This document shows, one piece after another, positions 54,837 through 63,827 of a stretch of DNA of 64,000 bases. The notes under the pieces are model-generated. The model had not been told where the DNA came from. It saw nothing but the letters and a program-made list of their open reading frames with translations, and did no database searches. This DNA is from Sphingobacterium thalpophilum (GTDB lineage: Bacteria > Bacteroidota > Bacteroidia > Sphingobacteriales > Sphingobacteriaceae): NCBI GenBank assembly GCA_945868825.1, contig CAMBMM010000003.1, positions 124,001 through 188,000 on the forward strand, read 5' to 3'. A program made the position numbers and the translations under genes. Position 1 is the first letter of the stretch, and every line of letters starts with the position of its first letter.

Positions 54837-56618
54837 ATGGAAAAAACGCATACAAAAGGTGGTGAATTCATCATCAAAGACACTGAAGCAGCAGACATTT
54901 TCATTCCCGAAGAGTTTGATGAAGAACAGTTAATGATTAAAAAAACCTGCGAAGACTTTTTGCAGACAGAAGTTAACCCCAATTTAGACCGCATTGATAA
55001 ACTAGAGGAAGGCTTGATGCCAAGTTTGCTAGACAAAGCTGGCGAATTGGGTTTATTGGCTGTTTCTATACCCGAAGAATACGGCGGTTTTGGTAAAAAT
55101 TTCAACACCTCTATGTTGGTGGCCGATATTGTTGGTGCCGGACACTCTTTTGCCGTAGCCATTTCAGCACATACTGGTATTGGCACCTTGCCTATTTTGT
55201 ATTACGGCAACGAAGCCCAAAAAACAAAATATGTTCCCAAATTAGCTAGCGGAGAGTGGAAAGCTTCCTATTGCTTAACCGAACCAAACTCGGGTTCTGA
55301 TGCCAATTCTGGCCGTACCAAAGCTGTATTGAATAAAGAGGGCACTCATTATTTAATTACCGGCCAAAAAATGTGGATTACCAATGGTGGCTTTGCCGAT
55401 ATTTTTATTGTGTTTGCCAAAATTGAAGACGATGAAAATCTTACTGCATTTATTGTAGAGAAAGGTTTTGGTGGCATCACTATGAATCCCGAAGAGCATA
55501 AAATGGGGATTAAGGGTTCTTCAACCCGTCAGGTATTTTTTAACGATTGCCCGGTGCCGGTAGAAAATATGCTTTCCGATCGCCAAAATGGATTTAAAAT
55601 TGCCGTAAATATTTTAAATATTGGTCGTATTAAATTGGGTGCAGCAGCTATCGGTTCTTCACGTGCCGTAATCGATAAAGCCATTAATTACGCCAACGAG
55701 CGGGTGCAATTCAAACTCCAAATCTCAAAATTTGGTGCTATACGTTATAAATTGGCTGAAATGGCTACCCGCAATTTTGCTATAGAAAGTGCCTGCTACC
55801 GAGCCGGCCAAAACATTGACGATGCCTACGATGCACTCGTTGCTGGAGGCATGGAAACAGGAAAAGCCAAGCTAAAATCTACCGAAGAATTTGCCGTTGA
55901 GTGCGCCATTTTAAAAGTATGGGGTTCTGAAATGTTAGATTATGTGGTTGATGAAGGGGTTCAAGTGTATGGAGGAATGGGCTATTCTGCCGAAGCGCCT
56001 ATGGATAGAGCCTACCGCGATAGCCGTATCAACCGTATTTTCGAAGGAACCAATGAAATTAACCGTTTGCTGATTGTAGACATGCTCTTGAAACGTGCCT
56101 TAAAAGGTGAATTGGATTTAATGACGCCTGCGCAAGCGGTTGCTTCCGAACTGATGTCTATCCCTGAATTTGGTGAAGAAGATGACAGTTTATTTGCAGC
56201 CGAGAAAAAGACGCTTAAAAATCTGAAAAAAGCAGGCCTCATGATTGCCGGTTCTGCCGTGCAAAAACTGATGATGAGTTTGGCGAAAGAGCAAGAAATT
56301 CTGATGAATATCGCCGATATTATTGGTGCGGTATATGTAGTCGAATCGACGATTTTGAGGGTAGAAAAATTGGTGAAAGCTAGAGGCGAAGAAGCCGTGC
56401 AAGGCCAATTAGATATGATGCGTATTTATTTGCAAGAAGCTGTAGATTCGGTTTATTTGGCTGGTAAAGAAGCTTTAAACTCTTTTGCTGAAGGCGATGA
56501 GTTAAACATGATGTTGGTAGGCTTACGCCGCTTTACCAAGGTGGCACCTTATAATATAAAAGATGCCCGCCAACGCGTAGCTAAACAGCTTATTGAGGCT
56601 AATAAATATTGTTACTAG
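54837..56618 (+). CDS. Acyl-CoA dehydrogenase (very-long-chain type, 593 aa)
   Basis: FAD-dependent enzyme that makes trans-2-enoyl-CoA. The N-terminal and middle domains include [26 protein letters not shown], and the C-terminal helical domain has the catalytic Glu in [14 protein letters not shown] (about 405). A C-terminal extension (about 420-593) makes it longer than medium-chain enzymes, as in VLCAD-like dehydrogenases of Bacteroidota. The electron acceptor (ETF) is not in this window. Ends at a strong terminator. Confidence 0.94.
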   Translation: MEKTHTKGGEFIIKDTEAADIFIPEEFDEEQLMIKKTCEDFLQTEVNPNLDRIDKLEEGLMPSLLDKAGELGLLAVSIPEEYGGFGKNFNTSMLVADIVGAGHSFAVAISAHTGIGTLPILYYGNEAQKTKYVPKLASGEWKASYCLTEPNSGSDANSGRTKAVLNKEGTHYLITGQKMWITNGGFADIFIVFAKIEDDENLTAFIVEKGFGGITMNPEEHKMGIKGSSTRQVFFNDCPVPVENMLSDRQNGFKIAVNILNIGRIKLGAAAIGSSRAVIDKAINYANERVQFKLQISKFGAIRYKLAEMATRNFAIESACYRAGQNIDDAYDALVAGGMETGKAKLKSTEEFAVECAILKVWGSEMLDYVVDEGVQVYGGMGYSAEAPMDRAYRDSRINRIFEGTNEINRLLIVDMLLKRALKGELDLMTPAQAVASELMSIPEFGEEDDSLFAAEKKTLKNLKKAGLMIAGSAVQKLMMSLAKEQEILMNIADIIGAVYVVESTILRVEKLVKARGEEAVQGQLDMMRIYLQEAVDSVYLAGKEALNSFAEGDELNMMLVGLRRFTKVAPYNIKDARQRVAKQLIEANKYCY

Positions 56619-56630
56619 GTTTTTTATATC

Positions 56631-56667
56631 ATAGCCGTCCCGACCAATATCGGGACGGCTATTTTTG
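56631..56667 (+). terminator. Intrinsic terminator of the beta-oxidation operon
   Basis: Perfect 13-bp inverted repeat ATAGCCGTCCCGA (56631-56643) / TCGGGACGGCTAT (56650-56662) with a 6-nt loop, followed by TTTTT. It lies 12 bp after the acyl-CoA dehydrogenase stop. Confidence 0.92.
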
Positions 56668-56707
56668 TTAAATAATGTTAAGCTGTCGTTTTTTCGGTTT
56701 AAAAGGA

Positions 56708-56715
56708 TAAATTTG
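56708..56715 (+). promoter_or_regulatory. Probable -7 promoter box for the FKBP lipoprotein gene
   Basis: TAAATTTG matches the Bacteroidota TAnnTTTG -7 box and lies 16 bp upstream of the ATG at 56732. No convincing TTTG is at the -33 distance. Weak support on its own. Confidence 0.4.
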
Positions 56716-56731
56716 TGACTTAGAAAATCCG

Positions 56732-57604
56732 ATGATTAGAAACTTTTTCGCTTTCTTTTGTGCTTGTATCTTGGCTTTAGCCGGCCTAAGTGGCTGTACC
56801 AAAACCTATCCAACTATTGCCGAAGTAGATGCGCAAGCCGTAACCAACTATATTCAAAGCAATAATCTATCGCTTCAGCAGTATGGCCAAACAGGTATCT
56901 ACTACCAGGTAACCCAGGTTGGCACCGGTCCGAATATTGATTATTCTATCCAAATCCCATTGATTTATACCATTAAAACCTTAGATGGCACCTATGCCTC
57001 TATTGATACCTTTAACAACCGCTACGGAGGTTATTTCGGCTATTTTAAGCCAGATTCTTTACGTGAAGTAATTAAAAATACCTTGATAAAACAGGGTGGA
57101 ACTGTCCGTGTAATTGTACCCTCGAGATTTGCCTTTGGCAAAGCAGGCAGTGGTAGCGTACCCGGAAATAGTTCGGTAGATTTTACGGTTACCGCAATTA
57201 CCGCAACCAAATTGGCCGAGTACGACGATTTTACCATGCTGCAATACATGCAAGCAAATAATTTAACAGGCTTTACCAAAGCAGCAGAAGGTTATTATTA
57301 CAAGTTAAGCGATCCGGGATCTGGCACTGAAACCATATCACTATCAAGTGTTATTTCTGTAGAATACACCGGTAAAACGCTCAATGGGACTGTTTTTGAT
57401 AAAACAACAGCCGGTTCACCAGCTACGTTTAGTTTGGGTAGCACGGTGGAGGGTTGGCGTTTAGCACTTCCTTTGTTGAAAAAAGACGGGGCCATGCAAA
57501 TTATCCTTCCATCAACTCTAGGATATGGCCTTTCTGGAAGTCAAAGCATTCCTCCTTTCTCTTGTATGTTTTTCGATATCAAAGTAACCGACGTAGTCAA
57601 CTAA
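56732..57604 (+). CDS. Lipoprotein with two FKBP-type peptidyl-prolyl isomerase domains
   Basis: A 290-residue lipoprotein (signal MIRNFFAFFCACILALAGLS, lipobox LSGC with Cys22). Two FKBP-like domains follow: the first (about 50-165) is divergent (SRFAFGKAGSGSVPGNSSVDF), the second (about 190-288) is canonical, with SVEYTGKTLNGTVFDKT, GWRLALPLLKKDGAMQIILP and PSTLGYGLSGSQSIPP. They fold exported proteins in the periplasm. It has its own terminator-isolated position between the beta-oxidation operon and the photolyase, with which it converges (3 bp apart). Confidence 0.9.
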   Translation: MIRNFFAFFCACILALAGLSGCTKTYPTIAEVDAQAVTNYIQSNNLSLQQYGQTGIYYQVTQVGTGPNIDYSIQIPLIYTIKTLDGTYASIDTFNNRYGGYFGYFKPDSLREVIKNTLIKQGGTVRVIVPSRFAFGKAGSGSVPGNSSVDFTVTAITATKLAEYDDFTMLQYMQANNLTGFTKAAEGYYYKLSDPGSGTETISLSSVISVEYTGKTLNGTVFDKTTAGSPATFSLGSTVEGWRLALPLLKKDGAMQIILPSTLGYGLSGSQSIPPFSCMFFDIKVTDVVN

Positions 57605-57607
57605 GCG

Positions 57608-58918
57608 CTATTTTTCTAAAGCCTTCTTGTATACACTTAACACCCTATCACGAGCAAAGGCATGATCTACAATGGGTTTGCTATAGGTAAACGGATCACT
57701 AAATTCGGGCACCCATTTTTTCACATATACGAGTTGGGCATCAAATTTTTGCGTTTGTAAGGTAGGGTTAAATACTCTGAAATAAGGAGCTGCATCGTTG
57801 CCACATCCGGCAGCCCATTGCCAGCCGCCAACATTGCTGGCCTGTTCGTAGTCTAATAATTTTTGCGCAAAATAAGCTTCGCCCCAGCGCCAATCTATTA
57901 AGAGGTGTTTACATAAAAAACTAGCCACAATCATGCGTACGCGGTTGTGCATAAAGCCAGTGGTATTCAATTCCCGCATGCCGGCATCTACAATGGGATA
58001 GCCCGTTTTCCCTGCACACCAAGCGGCAAATTCTTGTTCGTTATTTCTCCACTCTATGCGATCGTATGCAGGCTTAAATGCTTGTGTGGCGCTATGCGGA
58101 AAGTGCCATAAAATCGTGAAGTAGAACTCTCTCCAAATGAGTTCCATTAACCACGTTTTATCGGCTACGGTTTGTGCAGTTTGCACCAATTCTCTAATGC
58201 TGAGGGTGCCGAAACGTAAATGAAGACCTATTCTAGAAGTGGCTGGTAAAGCAGGAAAATCTCTGTTTTTACCATAGTTTGCCAACACATTTGTGTACTC
58301 TTTCCCCGGAATGCGTATGCTGCTTGGCTCAAAGCCCATGGATTCTAAGCTAGGTATTTCTCTATTTTTTTGCTGTTCGCAACGGGTTAGCAGGGTTTCA
58401 CTCGGATAAGTTTTAATTCCCGTTTCACTCCATTTTTGTAACCATTTACGGCTGTAGGGAGTAAACACGGTATATGGTTTTCCGTCGTCTTTTACTACTT
58501 CGTCTTTCTCAAAAATGACGTGGTCTTTAAACGTATGAAAAGCAATTCCTTTTTGTGAAAATAGAGTAGCCAATTGTTCATCTCGTGTACGAGCATAAGG
58601 TTCGTAATCGTGGTTCGCAAAAACGTTTTTTACCTCGTATTCATTTAATACTTCTTCCCAAGCCTGTTCCGGCGTGGCATGTTTTACCAGCATTGATGAG
58701 CCGGCGGCTTTTAATTCTTCATTAAGGGCTCTTAGTTCTTGTTGAATAAAGCCGACTCGAGCATCGCTGCGGTCGCTGAGTTTATCGAGAATATTCCGAT
58801 CGAAAATGAAGAGCGGCACTACCGGTAAGCCGGCATTAAGCGCTTCAAAAAGTCCACGATTATCACGTAGACGTAAATCCCTACGAAACCAAAAAATAGT
58901 AACAGTTGCTTTAGGCAT
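57608..58918 (-). CDS. phrB: Deoxyribodipyrimidine photolyase (class I CPD type)
   Basis: A 436-residue light-driven repair enzyme for cyclobutane pyrimidine dimers. The N-terminal domain begins VTIFWFRRDLRLRDNRGLFE (antenna domain). The FAD domain has WQWAAGCGNDAAPYFRVFNP, TGYPIVDAGMRELNTTG and HNRVRMIVASFL, all class I photolyase motifs. The CPD versus 6-4 choice rests on the WQWAAG pattern. It overlaps the TIGR01777 gene by 8 bp, so they form an operon. Confidence 0.92.
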   Translation of the reverse strand: MPKATVTIFWFRRDLRLRDNRGLFEALNAGLPVVPLFIFDRNILDKLSDRSDARVGFIQQELRALNEELKAAGSSMLVKHATPEQAWEEVLNEYEVKNVFANHDYEPYARTRDEQLATLFSQKGIAFHTFKDHVIFEKDEVVKDDGKPYTVFTPYSRKWLQKWSETGIKTYPSETLLTRCEQQKNREIPSLESMGFEPSSIRIPGKEYTNVLANYGKNRDFPALPATSRIGLHLRFGTLSIRELVQTAQTVADKTWLMELIWREFYFTILWHFPHSATQAFKPAYDRIEWRNNEQEFAAWCAGKTGYPIVDAGMRELNTTGFMHNRVRMIVASFLCKHLLIDWRWGEAYFAQKLLDYEQASNVGGWQWAAGCGNDAAPYFRVFNPTLQTQKFDAQLVYVKKWVPEFSDPFTYSKPIVDHAFARDRVLSVYKKALEK

Positions 58919-59828
58919 ACAAATTTTTTAAGGCTGATGAAATATTTGAAAAATTGAACTTAAATCCGGCATCTTGAATTTTAGAAACAGCTACTCGAGT
59001 GCTTCCTAAAATGGCGGCACTGCGTTCGCCTAATACTGCTTTTAGTAAAATAGATGGAACTCCCGGCAACCAAAGCGGTCTTTTAAATTGTTTAGCCAGG
59101 GCTTGCGTAAATGTGCTATTGGTAATGGGTTCGGGTGCTGCCATGTTGTAGGTACCCTGCAAATTGGTATGCTCTACCGCAAATACGTACATGTTCACCA
59201 CGTCTTCCCAATGAATCCAAGAAATCCATTGTTTGCCCGAACCTAGGTTTGCGCCGAAACCGAATTTTACAGGCAAGGCCATAGGAGGTAAAGCGCCGCC
59301 AGCTAAATCGAGCACTATGCCGGTACGAAATTTTACGATGCGCAATCCCAAGGCTTCTGCTTCGTCAATGGCGTGCTCCCAGGCAATACACGATTCGGCT
59401 AAAAATCCTTCACCTGCCGGACTGTTTTCGGTCAGTATTTCATCTCCTCTATCGCTATAAAAACCTATGGCGGCGGCAGAAATTACAGTTTTAACGGAAG
59501 TGTTATGGCTGTTTTTTAAGGCGGTATAAATTAAGCGCACAGAGTTTGTTCTACTATCAATAATGGCTTTTTTTCTGGTCGGAGTCCATGCTTTATCTAC
59601 TATTGCCTCACCTGCTAAATGGATTACGGCAACTGCTTCTTCAAAGCAACGTTCGTCCAACTCGTTTTTGGCCACATCCCAGGTAAACGAACGCATGCGT
59701 TTATCCATGCTTGGGTTTAGTTGCCTACTTAAAATACGCACTTCGTAGCCCTTATCAAGCAAGGTTTTGCATAATCGTTGACCAATAAGGCCGGTACCGC
59801 CACTTACTACTATTGTTTTGTTCGTCAT
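58911..59828 (-). CDS. TIGR01777-family NAD-dependent epimerase/dehydratase-like protein
   Basis: An extended SDR protein of 305 residues from the ATG at 59828 (MTNKTIVVSGGTGLIGQRL); a frame to 59888 adds 20 residues without a family match. The N-terminal GGTGLIGQ is the Rossmann motif; AVIHLAGEAIVDKAWT is the second signature and the C-terminal DUF1731-type region contains GERSAAILGSTRVAVSKIQDAGF. The family is often next to photolyase genes in Bacteroidota; its reaction is unknown. The active-site YxxxK pattern is degenerate. Confidence 0.88.
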   Translation of the reverse strand: MTNKTIVVSGGTGLIGQRLCKTLLDKGYEVRILSRQLNPSMDKRMRSFTWDVAKNELDERCFEEAVAVIHLAGEAIVDKAWTPTRKKAIIDSRTNSVRLIYTALKNSHNTSVKTVISAAAIGFYSDRGDEILTENSPAGEGFLAESCIAWEHAIDEAEALGLRIVKFRTGIVLDLAGGALPPMALPVKFGFGANLGSGKQWISWIHWEDVVNMYVFAVEHTNLQGTYNMAAPEPITNSTFTQALAKQFKRPLWLPGVPSILLKAVLGERSAAILGSTRVAVSKIQDAGFKFNFSNISSALKNLYA

Positions 59829-59935
59829 GTTAGTTTCAAAAATTGCTATTTTTAAGCAATTATTTGCAAAATGCATACAATTTAACACCTAGAAGACATA
59901 GAAGTTATATATTTAGAAAAACTATTATTTAAAAT

Positions 59936-60106
59936 ATGAAAAAGACACCCTTATTAGAATACCTTATTTTAGCAGCAATCATTGTTACCATATTTATTTC
60001 TGAATACCACTATCTAATATTGAAAGATTATGAAAGGGCTATATTTATTGGTTTATGGCCACCAACAATGATAGGACTGCTCATTTACCTTAATTTAAAA
60101 AAATGA
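59936..60106 (+). CDS. 56-residue two-segment membrane protein (upstream member of a tiny pair)
   Basis: A small ORF from ATG 59936 encoding MKKTPLLEYLILAAIIVTIF, then ISEYHYLILKDYERAIFIGL, then a second hydrophobic segment WPPTMIGLLIYLNLKK. Two predicted helices (about 7-24 and 37-53) are separated by a polar turn, with basic residues at both ends. It has sensible codon use and an AT-rich leader. Its TGA (60104-60106) is 1 bp before the next ATG, so they are translationally coupled. No motif known to me. Confidence 0.65.
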   Translation: MKKTPLLEYLILAAIIVTIFISEYHYLILKDYERAIFIGLWPPTMIGLLIYLNLKK

Positions 60107-60107
60107 C

Positions 60108-60203
60108 ATGGAGAATTTAGATATTTTTATTCTGACAGCTATTGTCTCAGCTTTATATTTAGGATATGCTTTTATAGTTCTGGGCGCATCAAAACGTAAA
60201 TAA
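60108..60203 (+). CDS. 31-residue single-segment membrane protein (downstream member of the pair)
   Basis: From ATG 60108 the frame reads MENLDIFILTAIVSALYLGY then AFIVLGASKRK, ending TAA. One hydrophobic helix (about 4-25) is followed by a basic SKRK tail, a plausible single-pass small membrane protein. It starts 1 bp after the upstream gene. Such tiny proteins can be subunits or regulators of larger membrane complexes; none is identified nearby. It is too short for most gene callers. Confidence 0.55.
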   Translation: MENLDIFILTAIVSALYLGYAFIVLGASKRK

Positions 60204-60294
60204 CAAAGTCCCTTGTTAATTTACTGTTGGGGTTGCCTTGCATTTGTTAAATACAATTTTAACATACTAGAAATGCAAATTCACTAATCTTATT

Positions 60295-60615
60295 ATGATC
60301 TATCAAAAACACCTTTTTATTTGCACCAATCATCGGGCAGCCGATGCTCGTATCTGCTGTGGTGAAGCCAATGGCTTGGCTTTAGTGGCTGCTTTTAAGA
60401 AAGCGATTAAGGATAAAGGGCTAAATGCCGAAATCAGAACGCAGCGAACCGGCTGCTTTGATCTTTGTGAACGTGGACCCATTTTGGTGGTTTATCCCGA
60501 AGGCGTTTTTTATGGCAAAGTGCAGTTGAGTGATGTAGAAGAAATTGTTTCAGAACATGTAGAAAACAACCGGATTGTGGAACGTTTGGTGATTAATTCT
60601 AAAAAAGAAGCCTAG
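60295..60615 (+). CDS. Thioredoxin-fold [2Fe-2S] ferredoxin
   Basis: A 106-residue protein with Cys spaced for the thioredoxin-like [2Fe-2S] class: the pattern HLFICTNHRAADARICCGEA (first pair) and TGCFDLCERGPILVVYPEG (second pair). It starts 91 bp after the tiny pair. Its TAG overlaps the GTG start of the desaturase gene by one base, so they are tightly coupled; it could supply electrons for carotenoid modification (inference). Confidence 0.88.
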   Translation: MIYQKHLFICTNHRAADARICCGEANGLALVAAFKKAIKDKGLNAEIRTQRTGCFDLCERGPILVVYPEGVFYGKVQLSDVEEIVSEHVENNRIVERLVINSKKEA

Positions 60616-62075
60616 TGGCTAAAGTAATTGTTATTGGCGCCGGAATTGCCGGAATTGCATCAGCTATTCGCCAAGCCGTTAAAGGTCATGAAGTAGCTGT
60701 TTACGAAGCCAATGCCTATCCCGGTGGTAAATTGTCAGAGTTTAGATCTGGCGATTTTCGGTTTGATGCCGGCCCGAGTTTGTTTACCATGCCACAGTAC
60801 GTGGATGAGCTGTTTAGCCTGGCCGGTAAAAATCCAAAGGATGAGTTTACTTACGAGGAATTGGAAACGGTTTGCCGTTATTTTTATGAAGATGGTACCC
60901 GTATTAATGCTTGGGCCAACCGAGATAAATTAGCGGAAGAAATAGCTTTAAAAACCAAAGATCCGGCTTCGTCTGTACATCAATTTTTGGATTATAGTGC
61001 CCGAATTTATGATATTACCCACGCTATTTTTCTAGAAAAAAGCCTGCACCGTCTTCGATCTTTTTTGAACTGGGAAACCTTAAAAGCCGTATTCCGATTT
61101 CCGAAAATCGACCCTTTTCGGAGTATGAATACCGCTAATACCGATTTTTTTACCGACGATAAGACCATCCGATTTTTTAACCGCTATGCTACTTATAACG
61201 GCTCTAACCCGTATAAAGCACCGGCAACGTTAAATGTGATTCCGCATTTGGAGCAACATTTTGGTGCTTATTTTCCTAAGGGGGGCATGGTAGCCATTAC
61301 CCAAAGTTTGGTTAAACTGGCCGAAAATTTAGGCGTAAAATTTAATTACCAGGCCCGTGTAGAAGAAATTTTGGTGGAGAATAAAAAAGTTGAAGGCATC
61401 CGTTTAAATGGAGAAATTATACCCGCCGATCGGGTGATTTCTAATATGGACATTTGGTTTACCTATCGTCAATTATTAAAAAAAGAAGGTGCTCCAAAAC
61501 GTATCCTGAGTCAGGAGAGAAGCAGTTCGGCACTCATTTTTTATTGGGGCGTTAAAGCGGAATTCCCGGAATTGGATTTGCACAATATTTTTTTCAGCGA
61601 AGATTATAAAAAAGAGTTTGCAGCTATTTGGGAGCAACAAGCTATAGATGCTGACCCTACCATTTACGTCAATATAAGTGCTAAATACCAAACTGAAGAT
61701 GCGCCAAAAGGTGCTGAAAACTGGTTTGTGATGATAAACGTACCGGCCAATACAGGCCAGAATTGGGATAAACTTATTGCAGAAGCACGAAAAAACATCC
61801 TCCAAAAGTTATCCCGCATGTTGAATCGGGATATTGCTCCGCTCATAGTTACCGAAGAAATATTAGACCCCCGAAGTATTGAACAAAAAACCGCCTCGTA
61901 CCAAGGGTCTTTGTACGGAACCAGTTCTAATAATCAGTTTGCGGCTTTTTTGCGCCATGCCAACTTCTCGTCTAAAATCAAAGAGTTGTACTTTGTAGGT
62001 GGCAGCGTGCATCCTGGTGGAGGTATACCGTTGGCTTTACTCTCGGCAAAAATTGTGGATGACTTATCTGCCTGA
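60615..62075 (+). CDS. Carotenoid desaturase of the CrtI/CrtD family
   Basis: A 486-residue FAD-linked desaturase. The GTG at 60615 is favoured because the FAD motif VIGAGIAGIASAIRQAVKGH (about 4-23) would otherwise lose its first strand; the ferredoxin TAG shares its first base. YEANAYPGGKLSEF and, near the C-terminus, GGSVHPGGGIPLALLSAKIV are CrtI-family motifs. Next to a GT2 and CruF, a CrtD-type 3',4'-desaturase of myxol/saproxanthin-like synthesis is more likely than phytoene desaturase; this is inference. Confidence 0.88.
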   Translation: MAKVIVIGAGIAGIASAIRQAVKGHEVAVYEANAYPGGKLSEFRSGDFRFDAGPSLFTMPQYVDELFSLAGKNPKDEFTYEELETVCRYFYEDGTRINAWANRDKLAEEIALKTKDPASSVHQFLDYSARIYDITHAIFLEKSLHRLRSFLNWETLKAVFRFPKIDPFRSMNTANTDFFTDDKTIRFFNRYATYNGSNPYKAPATLNVIPHLEQHFGAYFPKGGMVAITQSLVKLAENLGVKFNYQARVEEILVENKKVEGIRLNGEIIPADRVISNMDIWFTYRQLLKKEGAPKRILSQERSSSALIFYWGVKAEFPELDLHNIFFSEDYKKEFAAIWEQQAIDADPTIYVNISAKYQTEDAPKGAENWFVMINVPANTGQNWDKLIAEARKNILQKLSRMLNRDIAPLIVTEEILDPRSIEQKTASYQGSLYGTSSNNQFAAFLRHANFSSKIKELYFVGGSVHPGGGIPLALLSAKIVDDLSA

Positions 62076-62112
62076 AAGCGAAACGCTTTGTAAAATTTCT
62101 TATATTTAAACC

Positions 62113-62736
62113 ATGTATCCGCCACGCCGAAACGCTTTTATTTATGCCTTCTTTTCCTGGTATATTAACCGGATAATTGCCCGCAATTTTAAGTATTTTG
62201 ACTATAATTCCATCGAAATTGACCCAAAGCGTGCTGTTTTATTGCTGTCCAATCATTTTTCGTGGTGGGATGGCTTTTTACTATTCCAGCTCAACCGTTT
62301 ATTTCTGCATAAGAAATTCCATATTTTGGTGACCGAAGAGAATTACCATTCGCACGGATTTTTAAAATATTTGGGCGCCTTTTCGGTGAAAAAGCAATCG
62401 CGGAGCATGATTGAAACCTTAGAATATGCCGGTAAATTATTAAACGATCCGGCCAATTTGGTAGTCATTTTTCCGCAAGGTAAATTGTTCTCTAGCCACT
62501 GCGATGAGGTGATTTTCGAAAAAGGCTTGATGAATGTTATAAATTCCTCCGACCGTAAATTTCAATACCTATTTGTAGCTCTTTTAGTAGATTATTTTCA
62601 GTTTAAAAAACCTACGGCCAAGGCCTATTTGCAAACTTGGGAAGGGGCCGAGTTTACCAGTTTGCAGCTTATTAAAAGCGAATACAATAAGCATTATAGC
62701 CAAGCAAAGCGTAGCCAAAACCAAGAGACTGTATAA
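62113..62736 (+). CDS. 1-acyl-glycerol-3-phosphate-type acyltransferase (PlsC-like)
   Basis: A 207-residue membrane-associated acyltransferase with the NHx4D motif NHFSWWDGF (about 52) and FPQGKL (block III, FPEGT variant). N-terminal hydrophobic segment about 8-22. Between a carotenoid desaturase and a glycosyltransferase, it is a candidate for adding the fatty acid of an acylated carotenoid glycoside; it could also be an ordinary phospholipid acyltransferase. Confidence 0.8.
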   Translation: MYPPRRNAFIYAFFSWYINRIIARNFKYFDYNSIEIDPKRAVLLLSNHFSWWDGFLLFQLNRLFLHKKFHILVTEENYHSHGFLKYLGAFSVKKQSRSMIETLEYAGKLLNDPANLVVIFPQGKLFSSHCDEVIFEKGLMNVINSSDRKFQYLFVALLVDYFQFKKPTAKAYLQTWEGAEFTSLQLIKSEYNKHYSQAKRSQNQETV

Positions 62737-62738
62737 GT

Positions 62739-63827
62739 ATGATAGGGGTATATGTAGTTTTCTTTTTCTTAGTCATTCGCTTTTCTGTAACCCTCTTTAA
62801 TTTTATTTCTCGTCCGTTTTTATTTAAGAGTACGCAGCATCACCAGGAATTGGTTTCTATACTTATCCCGGCCCGCAATGAAGAGCGAAACATGGCTAAA
62901 CTGCTAACATCATTAGTTCAAGAAGATTATCCTAACCTAGAAATTTTAGTTTTAGATGATGGTTCTACCGATGCTACAGCCTCTATCTGCGCAACTTTTG
63001 CAGCAAAAGATATTCGAATTAAAGTGCTTACAGGAAAACCCTTAGCAGAAGGTTGGCTGGGTAAAAATTATGCATGTCATCAATTGGCTAGAGAAGCCAA
63101 GGGAACTTATTTGGTATTTTTAGATGCCGATACCTGGGTGCAACCCGGCTTTATTGCTGCTCTTATTCATCGTATGAAAGCCCGTCGCTTAGATTTATTG
63201 AGTATATTTCCTACTCAAGAGATGGGCACTTTTGGGGAACAACTCCTCGTGCCACTCATTAATTTTGTATTGCTCAATTTGTTGCCGCTTCGTTTGGTAC
63301 AACTCTCTAAGAACCTACTTTTTTCAGCTGCCAATGGTCAATGCATGGTGTTTGATGCAGCTAGCTATCGCCAAAATAAATGGCACGAACACGTGAAGGC
63401 GAATGTAGTGGAAGACATAGAAATTATGAGGGCTGTAAAAGTTTGGGGCGGCGATGGAGAGGTGCTGCTAGACCGTGGATTTATTTCGAGCAGAATGTAC
63501 AGCGGCTTTTCGGAGGCCTTGGAGGGTTTTAGTAAAAACGTATTGGTTGGCTTTGGCAATAGCATTTTTGTGATGAGTGTGTATTTATTTATGTTGGTTG
63601 TGGCTCCCTTGCTTTTAATTTTCTTTGTTGATATCCGATTAAGTTTATTTGCCTTAAGCCTAATTTTACTAAGCAGGATAATGATTGCCTTGCTATCTGG
63701 TCAATCGCTATGGAGAAACATAGTATTACATCCACTACAGATGCTTAGTTTTGTATTGCTTGCCATTGTTGCTGCACAAAAAAAACTAACACATAGCAAT
63801 ACATGGAAAGGGCGAAATGTGGGATGA
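62739..63827 (+). CDS. GT2-family glycosyltransferase (CruG-like)
   Basis: A 362-residue membrane glycosyltransferase. An N-terminal helix (about 4-22) precedes the GT-A domain with SILIPARNEERNMAKLLTSL, ILVLDDGSTDATA, VFLDADTWVQPGF (DxD) and VVEDIEIMRA (catalytic ED). Three to four hydrophobic helices close the C-terminus (about 275-345). It resembles CruG, which adds a sugar to 1'-hydroxy carotenoids. It starts 2 bp after the acyltransferase; its TGA overlaps the ATG of the next gene (ATGA). The sugar is unknown. Confidence 0.85.
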   Translation: MIGVYVVFFFLVIRFSVTLFNFISRPFLFKSTQHHQELVSILIPARNEERNMAKLLTSLVQEDYPNLEILVLDDGSTDATASICATFAAKDIRIKVLTGKPLAEGWLGKNYACHQLAREAKGTYLVFLDADTWVQPGFIAALIHRMKARRLDLLSIFPTQEMGTFGEQLLVPLINFVLLNLLPLRLVQLSKNLLFSAANGQCMVFDAASYRQNKWHEHVKANVVEDIEIMRAVKVWGGDGEVLLDRGFISSRMYSGFSEALEGFSKNVLVGFGNSIFVMSVYLFMLVVAPLLLIFFVDIRLSLFALSLILLSRIMIALLSGQSLWRNIVLHPLQMLSFVLLAIVAAQKKLTHSNTWKGRNVG

